This document shows positions 1-5,111 of a stretch of 5,111 nt of DNA, in pieces. Below the pieces are notes generated by a model, which did no database searches, was not told the origin of the DNA, and saw nothing but the letters and a program-made list of their open reading frames with translations. Each line of letters starts with the position of its first letter. Position 1 is the stretch's first letter. The DNA lies in assembly GCA_020443005.1 (NCBI GenBank), contig JAGRJA010000432.1:1-5111 (forward strand). Reading direction: 5' to 3'. The stretch comes from Pseudomonadales bacterium (GTDB lineage: Bacteria; Pseudomonadota; Gammaproteobacteria; Pseudomonadales; UBA7239). The translations under genes and the position numbers were made by a program.

Positions 1-36
1 ATATTCGTTTAATCGCCAATCCCTCTCAATCGAGGT

Positions 37-58
37 AAAAACAATCCTGAAAAGGATT
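37..58 (-). terminator. Probable weak intrinsic terminator/attenuator after mreB
   Basis: Read on the minus strand, 15 bases past the mreB stop codon, a perfect 6-bp stem (AATCCT at 58-53 pairing with AGGATT at 48-43) closes a TTTC loop. It is followed by G and then five Ts (41-37). This is the shape of a rho-independent terminator, but the stem is short and has only two G/C pairs, so termination is likely partial. That suits a site between mreB and a downstream mreC: in E. coli mreB is transcribed largely as its own message, with limited read-through into mreCD. mreC itself is not seen; positions 1-73 contain no minus-strand ATG. The call rests on shape alone. Confidence 0.5.
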
Positions 59-73
59 ATGGATAACCGGTAA

Positions 74-1108
74 TCAGGTCGACAGAAGATCGAACTGGTG
101 CTTGTCCATCATCTCCAGAGCACGACCACCACCTCTTGCCACGCAGGTTAGCGGGTCTTCAGCAACAATTACCGGCAAACCGGTCTCTTCGCTGAGCAAC
201 TTGTCGATATCGCGCAACAAAGCGCCTCCGCCGGTTAACACAATACCCGTTTCTGCTATATCAGAGGCAAGTTCCGGTGGCGATTGTTCCAGAGCCCCTT
301 TTACTCCCTGAACAATAGCACTCAGGGATTCCTGCAGCGCTTCCAGCACCTGATCGCTGTTCAGGGTAAAACTTCGTGGCACACCTTCAGCAAGGTTACG
401 ACCGCGCACATCAATTTCCCGCAGTTCGCCACCCGGGAAGGCACAGCCTACTTCTTTCTTGATCCGTTCGGCTGTTGCATCACCGATAACACTGCCATAA
501 GTCCTTCTCACATAGGCGGTTATCGCCTCATCAAACCTGTCGCCACCCACCCTTACCGAGTCGGAATAAACCACGCCATTCAAGGAAATAATGGCGATCT
601 CAGTGGTTCCACCACCAATATCAACAACCATTGAACCCACCGCTTCCTCGACCGCCAGACCCGCGCCCATGGCGGCCGCCATGGGTTCCTCAATCAACCG
701 TACTTCCCTTGCGCCGGCACTCAGGGCCGACTCGCGAATCGCGCGTTTTTCCACTTCTGTAGACTGACACGGCACGCTGATCAACACCCGCGGGCTTGGG
801 CTGAAAATACTGTCTTTATGCACCTTCTTGATAAAGTGCTGCAACATCTTTTCCGTCACCATGAAATCGGCTATAACACCATCTTTCAATGGGCGAATTG
901 CCATGATGTTGCCAGGGGTTCTACCCAGCATGCGCTTGGCCTCCACGCCCACAGCCTCAACCACTTTTTGACCGTTGTGATGCCGAATGGCGACTACCGA
1001 CGGTTCATCGAGCACTATTCCTTTATCACGCACAAATATCAGCGTATTCGCTGTTCCAAGGTCAATTGAAAGATCGTTGGAAAACAGGCCGCGCAATGCT
1101 TTAAACAT
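74..1108 (-). CDS. mreB: Rod shape-determining protein MreB (bacterial actin)
   Basis: MreB is an ATP-binding actin homologue that forms short membrane-attached filaments and steers the elongasome (RodA, PBP2, MreC, MreD, RodZ) to build a rod-shaped wall. With the start at 1108 the protein has 344 residues, close to the 345-347 of Pseudomonas and E. coli MreB. Residues 1-10 (MFKALRGLFS) are the amphipathic membrane-binding helix. DLGTANT (16-22) is the first phosphate-binding loop, LIEEP (138-142) carries the catalytic Glu140, DIGGGTTE (163-170) is the second phosphate loop, and LTGGGALLRD (291-300) is the adenosine motif. All are intact. The frame stays open upstream to a TTG at 1183, which would add 25 residues, but that stretch is unlike MreB and crosses a GC-rich hairpin, so the ATG at 1108 is preferred. 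The gene is divergent from gatC; mreC is expected next on the minus strand, outside the window. Family assignment is near certain. Confidence 0.98.
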   Translation of the reverse strand: MFKALRGLFSNDLSIDLGTANTLIFVRDKGIVLDEPSVVAIRHHNGQKVVEAVGVEAKRMLGRTPGNIMAIRPLKDGVIADFMVTEKMLQHFIKKVHKDSIFSPSPRVLISVPCQSTEVEKRAIRESALSAGAREVRLIEEPMAAAMGAGLAVEEAVGSMVVDIGGGTTEIAIISLNGVVYSDSVRVGGDRFDEAITAYVRRTYGSVIGDATAERIKKEVGCAFPGGELREIDVRGRNLAEGVPRSFTLNSDQVLEALQESLSAIVQGVKGALEQSPPELASDIAETGIVLTGGGALLRDIDKLLSEETGLPVIVAEDPLTCVARGGGRALEMMDKHQFDLLST

Positions 1109-1120
1109 AAATATGGAGAA

Positions 1121-1126
1121 CCTTTC
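1121..1126 (-). promoter_or_regulatory. Candidate mreB ribosome-binding site
   Basis: GAAAGG on the minus strand, 12 bases before the ATG at 1108, is the only Shine-Dalgarno-like stretch near that start. The spacing is longer than the usual 5-9 bases and the match is partial, so initiation may be weak or helped by the leader. No comparable site precedes the alternative TTG at 1183 (the bases there are C-rich), which supports the shorter start. Confidence 0.45.
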
Positions 1127-1143
1127 TAGGGAATATGGCAGGG

Positions 1144-1156
1144 GGCTCCGGGAGCC
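1144..1156. repeat. GC-rich inverted repeat in the mreB leader
   Basis: GGCTCC and GGAGCC (1144-1149 and 1151-1156) form a perfect 6-bp inverted repeat around a single G. In RNA this would be a 5-bp stem with a three-base loop. It lies 36-48 bases before the mreB ATG, just upstream of the candidate ribosome-binding site. On the minus strand a run of seven Ts (1163-1169) comes before the hairpin rather than after it, and on the plus strand no T-run follows, so it is not an intrinsic terminator. It could be a leader structure or an operator; nothing in the sequence decides which. Confidence 0.5.
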
Positions 1157-1204
1157 TGGGCCAAAAAAAGCAAACTGTATCAACGCTGGGGATTCAGGGC
1201 AAGG

Positions 1205-1225
1205 CGCAAATATGATAACTTTGCG
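1205..1225. repeat. Inverted repeat in the mreB-gatC control region
   Basis: CGCAAA (1205-1210) and TTTGCG (1220-1225) are perfect 6-bp inverted arms around nine A/T-rich bases. The centre contains TATGAT (1211-1216), which reads TATCAT on the other strand; each is a 5-of-6 match to a sigma-70 -10 box, but neither has a good -35 partner. The dyad could be an operator for a dimeric regulator or chance. Four Ts follow on the plus strand (1226-1229), so a weak terminator shape is also possible, though no plus-strand gene ends here. Confidence 0.4.
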
Positions 1226-1254
1226 TTTTCAGTATGCAGTGGTCATCTTATGCT
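1226..1254 (+). promoter_or_regulatory. Candidate sigma-70 promoter for gatCAB (weak)
   Basis: TTTTCA (1226-1231) and TATGCT (1249-1254) are each 4-of-6 matches to the -35 and -10 consensus, with 17-bp spacing. Transcription would start near 1261, giving a leader of about 70 bases before gatC. A better -35 box, TTGACC (1276-1281, 5 of 6), lies nearer the gene, but the best -10 at a normal distance (TTTACC, 1300-1305) is only 3 of 6. Either or neither may be the true promoter. Confidence 0.25.
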
Positions 1255-1259
1255 TTCCA
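1231..1259 (-). promoter_or_regulatory. Candidate sigma-70 promoter for mreB (weak)
   Basis: On the minus strand TGGAAA (1259-1254) and CATACT (1236-1231) are each 4-of-6 matches to the -35 and -10 consensus at 17-bp spacing. Transcription would start near 1224 and leave a leader of roughly 115 bases containing the GC-rich hairpin. TATCAT (1216-1211) is a better -10 but lacks a recognisable -35. The match is weak and is based on consensus comparison only. Confidence 0.2.
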
Positions 1260-1328
1260 TCACGAAAGAGATAGCTTGACCGAACTTCTTTTTATCTGAT
1301 TTACCAAGACTGGTTTACAGGAGAAATA

Positions 1329-1616
1329 ATGACCATCAGCCGTCACGATGTCGAGCAAATTGCACATTTGGCCAGGCTCGCCATTAACGAGGAAACACTC
1401 AATGAAACCACCCGCAGCCTTGGCGATGTCCTCAATCTGGTCAACCAGTTACAAAATGCCGATACCGACGGTGTCGAGCCCATGGCTCACCCGATGGATG
1501 CAGTACAACGACTCCGCGAGGATGTTGTCACCGAACACAACCAGCAGGAACAACTGCTGAAAAATGCCCCACTCACAGAACAAGGCCTATTTCTTGTTCC
1601 CCGTGTTGTTGATTAA
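1329..1616 (+). CDS. gatC: Asp-tRNA(Asn)/Glu-tRNA(Gln) amidotransferase subunit C (GatC)
   Basis: GatC is the small non-catalytic subunit of the GatCAB amidotransferase. It wraps around GatA and GatB and stabilises the complex in the cytoplasm. The 95-residue length is normal for the family. Typical features are the N-terminal helix VEQIAHLARL (8-17), the DTDGVEPMAHP turn (45-55), LRED (62-65), NAP (79-81) and the final G-x-F-x-VP segment (86-91). The ATG at 1329 follows a strong ribosome-binding site, AGGAGA at 1319-1324. It is the first gene of the probable gatCAB operon and divergent from mreB; gatA begins 51 bases after its stop, a gap with no terminator-like hairpin that I could see. Confidence 0.97.
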   Translation: MTISRHDVEQIAHLARLAINEETLNETTRSLGDVLNLVNQLQNADTDGVEPMAHPMDAVQRLREDVVTEHNQQEQLLKNAPLTEQGLFLVPRVVD

Positions 1617-1667
1617 CTTGAAGCCCAACCCGGACATTTCCAGGCCACCTCAGAAACAGGATCAATC

Positions 1668-3131
1668 ATGCATCGCCTCACTCTAGCCCAACTTGCTGAA
1701 GGCTTGCGTCAGCGCCAGTTTTCCAGTGAAGAACTGACCAAACACTATCTCGACCGCATCAAAAAACTGGACCAACACTACAACAGCTATATTACTGTTA
1801 CGGAAGAAAGTGCTCTGCAGCAGGCCAGGCAGGCAGACAAACGCCTCGCCGAAGGAGGTGCTCCCCTGCTTTGCGGCATCCCGATAGCCCACAAGGATAT
1901 TTTCTGTACCGAAGGGGTGAGAACCTCCTGCGGCTCAAGAATGCTCGACAACTTCATTTCTCCGTATAACGCCACTGTTGTTGAAAACCTCATCAATGAT
2001 GGCGCGGTCATGCTTGGCAAAACCAACATGGACGAATTCGCGATGGGCTCCAGTAACGAAACCAGTTATTACGGGCCTGTTAAAAACCCCTGGGATACCA
2101 ACTGCGTTCCCGGTGGCTCATCCGGTGGCAGTGCCGCCGCTGTTGCTGCCATGCTGGCTGTCGCGACAACAGCAACCGATACCGGTGGCTCAATCAGGCA
2201 ACCCGCCGCACTGTGCGGTGTCAGCGGGCTGAAACCAACCTATGGCCGCGTGTCCCGCTGGGGCATGATCGCCTTTGCATCCAGTCTCGATCAGGCGGGC
2301 CCCATTGCACGAAGTGCAGAAGACCTCGCTATCATGCTCAACAGCATGGCGAGCTTCGACCCAAAGGACTCAACCAGTATTGACCGAGCTGTGCCCGATT
2401 ACCACACACACCTTTCAACTTCGGTAAAAGGCTTGCGTATCGGGGTTCCTGAAGAATATTTCGGTGAGGGGCTCAACCCCGCAACGGCCACCGTGATTCA
2501 GCAGGCGCTGAAAGAGCTGGAGTCCATGGGCGCTTCACTGGTAAATATCCGGCTGCCACACACCCCTCTCGCGGTTCCCGCTTACTATGTTATAGCCCCT
2601 GCCGAATGCTCTGCGAATCTGTCCCGTTTTGACGGCGTACGCTATGGCCACCGCTGCGACAACCCCACCGACCTTGAAGACCTCTACAAAAGGTCGCGAG
2701 GCGAGGGTTTCGGCGATGAAGTGAAACGGCGCATTCTGGTTGGCACCTATGCCCTTTCAGCCGGTTATTACGATGCATATTACCGCAAGGCACAGCAGGT
2801 TCGCCGATTGATAAAACAGGATTTCATGGAAGCGTTCGAAAGCGTTGATGTGATCATGGGGCCTACTTCGCCATCGCCGGCTTTCGCTTTCGGTGCCAAG
2901 GGCGATGACCCGGTGGCCATGTACCTGGAAGACATATTCACCATTGCCACCAATCTGGCCGGCCTTCCCGGCCTATCCATCCCTGCCGGTCTGGTCGATA
3001 ACAAACCCGTCGGCTTGCAGATGATAGGCAACTATTTTGACGAGGCCCTTCTCCTGAATGCGGCTCATCAGTTTCAATTACAAACAGACTGGCATCAACG
3101 GCATCCGTCAAGTCTGGAAGAGGAAGCTTAA
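1668..3131 (+). CDS. gatA: Asp-tRNA(Asn)/Glu-tRNA(Gln) amidotransferase subunit A (GatA)
   Basis: GatA is the glutaminase subunit. It hydrolyses glutamine and passes the ammonia through an internal channel to GatB, which amidates Asp-tRNA(Asn) or Glu-tRNA(Gln). At 487 residues it has the usual length (about 483-490). It is a full amidase-signature protein: the Ser-cisSer-Lys triad is present as Lys76 (in AHKD), Ser151 (in PGGSSGGS) and Ser175 (in DTGGSIRQPA), with the same spacing as the characterised S. aureus enzyme. The conserved GKTNMDEFAMGS segment (117-128) and the C-terminal NLAGLPGLSIPAG region (429-441) are also intact. The ATG at 1668 follows AGGA (1658-1661) with a 6-base spacer. 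gatB starts two bases after its stop, so the two are very likely translationally coupled. In a lineage that normally has GlnRS, the physiological substrate is inferred to be mainly Asp-tRNA(Asn). Confidence 0.98.
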   Translation: MHRLTLAQLAEGLRQRQFSSEELTKHYLDRIKKLDQHYNSYITVTEESALQQARQADKRLAEGGAPLLCGIPIAHKDIFCTEGVRTSCGSRMLDNFISPYNATVVENLINDGAVMLGKTNMDEFAMGSSNETSYYGPVKNPWDTNCVPGGSSGGSAAAVAAMLAVATTATDTGGSIRQPAALCGVSGLKPTYGRVSRWGMIAFASSLDQAGPIARSAEDLAIMLNSMASFDPKDSTSIDRAVPDYHTHLSTSVKGLRIGVPEEYFGEGLNPATATVIQQALKELESMGASLVNIRLPHTPLAVPAYYVIAPAECSANLSRFDGVRYGHRCDNPTDLEDLYKRSRGEGFGDEVKRRILVGTYALSAGYYDAYYRKAQQVRRLIKQDFMEAFESVDVIMGPTSPSPAFAFGAKGDDPVAMYLEDIFTIATNLAGLPGLSIPAGLVDNKPVGLQMIGNYFDEALLLNAAHQFQLQTDWHQRHPSSLEEEA

Positions 3132-3133
3132 TC

Positions 3134-4570
3134 ATGCAATGGGAAACCGTTATCGGGCTTGAAGTCCATGTCCAACTGGCGACAAAATCCAAAATATTTT
3201 CCGGCGCATCCACCGCGTTTGGCGCAACAGCCAACACACAGGCGTGCGCGATTGACCTGGCATTGCCAGGCACCCTCCCCGTCGTCAATGCCGAAGCCAT
3301 TCGAATGGCCACCTCTTTCGGTCTGGCCATCAATGCTGAAATTGGCAAAAAATCTGTTTTTGAGAGAAAAAACTATTTTTACCCGGACTTGCCCAAAGGC
3401 TATCAGGTCACCCAGCTGGCCGAACCCATTGTCGGTGCCGGTCATATAGACATCCACCTCAACGGGGAAACCAAACGGCTGCGCATTCACCATGCGCATC
3501 TTGAAGAGGATGCCGGCAAATCGCTTCACGAGGATTTCCACGGAATGACGGGCATCGACCTCAACCGTGCAGGCACTCCGCTGATAGAAATCGTATCCGA
3601 ACCTGATATGCGCAGCGCCGAGGAAGCTGTTGCCTACCTCAAGAAGATCCACTCCATTATCACTTATCTCGGCATTTCTGACGGCGATATGTCCCAGGGG
3701 TCCATGCGTTGTGATGCGAATGTCTCTGTTCGCCCCAAGGGGCAGGCTGAACTCGGCACACGCACCGAGCTTAAAAACATCAACTCCTTCCGCTTTGTCG
3801 AAAAAGCCATTCACACTGAAGTAGAACGACAAATCGACATCCTCGAAGACGGCGGCAAAATCGTTCAGGAAACCCGCCTCTACGATGCAGAAAAAAATGA
3901 AACCCGCTCGATGCGCTCAAAGGAGGTTGCCAACGATTACCGTTATTTCCCTGAGCCTGACTTGCTGCCTGTCATTCTCGACGAAGCCTTTATTGATCAG
4001 GTCAGGAAACAGCTCCCTGAATTACCTGAAGCCAAATGCCAACGGTTTATCGAGCAATATCAGCTTTCGGATTACGATGCCAATATCCTCACCGCCAATC
4101 GCGCATTGGCGGACTATTTTGAAAATGTCAGCACACATTGCAAGGATGCCAAACTTGCGGCCAACTGGGTGATGGGTGAATTAAGCGCCGCACTTAATAA
4201 AAATGACACTGCTATCGAACACAGCCCCGTCAGCGACAGGCAACTGGGCGAACTTATTCTACGCATCAAGGACAATACAATTTCCGGCAAAATTGCCAAG
4301 CAAGTATTTGACGCGCTTTGGCAGGGGCAGGGCGAAGTCGATCAGATCATCAAGGAACAAGGCCTTGAGCAGGTTTCCGACAGCGGCGCCATTGAAGCAA
4401 TGGTTGATAAAGTCATTGCCAGCAATCCTCAACAGGTTGAAAACTACCGGAATGCCCCGGCAGAAAAACGCGGTAAAATGCTCGGCTTTTTTGTCGGGCA
4501 AATCATGAAGATTTCCCAAGGCAAGGCAAACCCGCAGCAGGTTAATGAACTGCTGCTGAAAAAACTGTAA
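3134..4570 (+). CDS. gatB: Asp-tRNA(Asn)/Glu-tRNA(Gln) amidotransferase subunit B (GatB)
   Basis: GatB binds the mischarged tRNA, activates the Asp or Glu side chain with ATP, and amidates it with ammonia from GatA. At 478 residues it is full length. The N-terminal catalytic cradle (about 1-290) starts with IGLEVHVQL (7-15), includes AHLEEDAGKS (121-130), the family signature IDLNRAGTPLIEI (141-153), MRCDANVSVRP (191-201) and NDYRYFPEPDL (267-277). A helical linker and a YqeY-like tRNA-binding tail follow (to 478, with GKMLGFFVGQIMK at 447-459). The four-cysteine zinc site found in some GatB proteins is absent; only Cys38 lies in that region, and Pseudomonas-type GatB also lacks the site. The ATG at 3134 follows AGGAAG (3121-3126), which lies inside the end of gatA. 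The next gene starts 47 bases later without an obvious terminator between. Confidence 0.98.
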   Translation: MQWETVIGLEVHVQLATKSKIFSGASTAFGATANTQACAIDLALPGTLPVVNAEAIRMATSFGLAINAEIGKKSVFERKNYFYPDLPKGYQVTQLAEPIVGAGHIDIHLNGETKRLRIHHAHLEEDAGKSLHEDFHGMTGIDLNRAGTPLIEIVSEPDMRSAEEAVAYLKKIHSIITYLGISDGDMSQGSMRCDANVSVRPKGQAELGTRTELKNINSFRFVEKAIHTEVERQIDILEDGGKIVQETRLYDAEKNETRSMRSKEVANDYRYFPEPDLLPVILDEAFIDQVRKQLPELPEAKCQRFIEQYQLSDYDANILTANRALADYFENVSTHCKDAKLAANWVMGELSAALNKNDTAIEHSPVSDRQLGELILRIKDNTISGKIAKQVFDALWQGQGEVDQIIKEQGLEQVSDSGAIEAMVDKVIASNPQQVENYRNAPAEKRGKMLGFFVGQIMKISQGKANPQQVNELLLKKL

Positions 4571-4617
4571 CCCCCAAAAATCACCCTACTGAATTTCTCA
4601 ATATACAGGTTTCAAAA

Positions 4618-4911
4618 ATGAGTTTAAAAAAAGACAAGGAAAAGGTGCTCGACGAGCAATTTGATGAAAATGCACTCAGGCGCTTTCTTGCCCTCAAGGC
4701 GCCTGCGGGGGTGAACGAGGATTTTCACATACTTGAACGAGCCTATCGCGGCCTGCAGGCTCAGGATTTCGACCGCTTTCTCGCTCTGTTTTGTGCCGAA
4801 AACCGGCAGCTGGATTCAACCAACAAGGAAGGCAAAACACTGGCTGAAGTCATTGCATCACACCGTCAGGCAGCACCCTATATTGCAGTCCTGCAAAAAA
4901 GGAGTGCCTGA
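4618..4911 (+). CDS. PA4642-family conserved hypothetical protein
   Basis: This 97-residue protein of unknown function resembles the small family named after Pseudomonas aeruginosa PA4642, recognised from memory by the Lys-rich start (MSLKKDKEKV), the central PAGVNEDFHILERAYRGLQA stretch (29-48) and the segment FDRFL (51-55). It is charged, has no signal peptide or membrane segment, and contains one cysteine (Cys59), so a soluble cytoplasmic protein is expected. The second half (about 40-95) has a helix-turn-helix plus N-x-x-G-K-T-L pattern reminiscent of a degenerate ankyrin repeat. The start is supported by CAGG (4606-4609), eight bases upstream, a modest site. It follows gatB by 47 bases on the same strand and probably shares its transcript. 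A role in tRNA amidation is not implied by sequence; the linkage may be incidental. Confidence 0.85.
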   Translation: MSLKKDKEKVLDEQFDENALRRFLALKAPAGVNEDFHILERAYRGLQAQDFDRFLALFCAENRQLDSTNKEGKTLAEVIASHRQAAPYIAVLQKRSA

Positions 4912-4919
4912 AGATAACA

Positions 4920-4933
4920 ACCTGAAAACAGGT
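4920..4933. terminator. Possible weak bidirectional terminator between convergent genes
   Basis: ACCTG (4920-4924) and CAGGT (4929-4933) form a perfect 5-bp stem with a four-base loop, 8 bases after the PA4642-family stop. On the plus strand it is followed by CTGATTTTCAATTT and on the minus strand by TGTTATCTT, both only partly T-rich. The position between convergent stop codons suits a shared terminator, but the short stem and broken T-tracts make it weak. I saw no stronger candidate in the 77-bp spacer. Confidence 0.35.
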
Positions 4934-4988
4934 CTGATTTTCAATTTCCAAAAGTCTCCCAAAGCACTGGGTAGCCAGCTGTCGCTAC

Positions 4989-5111
4989 TCAGGCTCTGGT
5001 AGCAATAAAAGTCAGATCATCTTTTTGGCCAATAATTTTGACTTTTTCCCCTGCCGGCAGATCCTCATCCATTTCAACAGCCCAATGTGTATCATCTGCA
5101 CGAATTTTCCC
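4989..5111 (-). CDS. NfeD-like protein, C-terminal end (partial)
   Basis: A minus-strand reading frame enters from the right edge and ends with TGA at 4991-4989, leaving 40 visible residues. It begins GKIRADDTHWAVEMDEDLPA and continues with GEKVKIIG, then a short beta-rich end. The pattern G-x-(I/V)-R-x-D-x-x-x-W-x-(A/V), then (L/I)-P-x-G-x-x-V-x-(I/V), is that of the C-terminal OB-fold of NfeD-family membrane proteins, where the small beta barrel follows several transmembrane helices. NfeD proteins typically partner a stomatin/prohibitin-like (SPFH) protein, and such a gene may lie nearby beyond the window. The start, the membrane part and the full length are not visible. The gene converges on the PA4642-family gene. 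Family call is from motif memory on a short fragment. Confidence 0.75.
   Translation of the reverse strand, partial: GKIRADDTHWAVEMDEDLPAGEKVKIIGQKDDLTFIATRA

Noticed and set aside
284..634. 116-codon plus-strand open frame opposite mreB
   Set aside because: It lies wholly antisense to the highly conserved mreB coding region, has no good ribosome-binding site, and its product resembles no known protein. It is a shadow of mreB codon use.
1163..1169. Run of seven A (T on the minus strand) as a terminator tract
   Set aside because: On the minus strand the T-run comes before the GC-rich hairpin, not after it; on the plus strand it is an A-run. Neither orientation gives a terminator.
2938..3348. 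136-codon minus-strand open frame across the gatA-gatB junction
   Set aside because: Antisense to two intact conserved genes with no recognisable domain and no independent sign of coding.
3128..3832. 234-codon minus-strand open frame opposite gatB
   Set aside because: Long, but entirely antisense to gatB, whose protein is intact and conserved throughout. No recognisable family is seen, and it overlaps the gatA-gatB junction. Best explained by base composition of gatB.
4733..5002. 89-codon plus-strand frame overlapping the PA4642-family gene
   Set aside because: It starts inside that gene in another frame and runs through the convergent spacer into the NfeD-like gene; low-complexity product without family resemblance.
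5007..5046. 8-bp inverted repeat AAAAGTCA / TGACTTTT that resembles a terminator with a T-run
   Set aside because: It lies inside the NfeD-like coding region, has a 24-base loop, and is mostly A/T pairs. Probably chance from Lys/Val codons, though it could in principle end read-through from the plus strand.
1..5111. Search for a novel defence, mobile or RNA system
   Set aside because: No direct-repeat arrays, transposase remnants, tRNA or integrase attachment sites, or unusual base composition were seen. Nearly all of the window is intact housekeeping coding sequence.

Overview
The window looks like core chromosome of a gammaproteobacterium of the Pseudomonadales/Cellvibrionales/Alteromonadales type, with moderate GC (about 50%, judged by eye). 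Three things point there. MreB and all three GatCAB subunits read very close to Pseudomonas-type proteins. mreB stands divergently beside gatCAB, as it does in Pseudomonas. A small gene of the 'PA4642 family', known mainly from Pseudomonas and relatives, follows gatB. The species cannot be named from the sequence alone.

Layout, left to right. Positions 1-73 are the spacer after mreB on the minus strand and hold a short hairpin with a T-run, a likely weak terminator or attenuator before mreC, which would lie outside the window. mreB (minus, 74-1108) encodes the actin-like cell-shape protein. A 220-bp divergent spacer (1109-1328) holds the mreB leader with a GC-rich hairpin, an inverted repeat, weak promoter candidates facing both ways, and the gatC ribosome-binding site. 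Then come gatC (1329-1616), gatA (1668-3131), gatB (3134-4570) and a 97-residue PA4642-family gene (4618-4911), all on the plus strand and closely spaced, probably one operon. A 77-bp convergent spacer follows. The window ends inside the 3' end of a minus-strand gene (4989-5111) whose visible 40 residues look like the C-terminal OB-fold of an NfeD-like membrane protein.

How the genes work together: GatC, GatA and GatB form the heterotrimeric tRNA-dependent amidotransferase. GatA releases ammonia from glutamine, GatB activates the mischarged aminoacyl-tRNA with ATP and amidates it, and GatC clamps the two together. In gammaproteobacteria of this type, which usually have GlnRS, the main product is expected to be Asn-tRNA(Asn). 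mreB is an independent transcription unit for cell shape, divergent from the gat operon.

No mobile element, CRISPR array, tRNA or rRNA was seen, and I found no convincing undescribed system. The points worth a second look are the mreB start choice, the mreB/mreC attenuator-like structures, the divergent control region, the ankyrin-like look of the small protein, and the overlapping hairpins in the convergent spacer.
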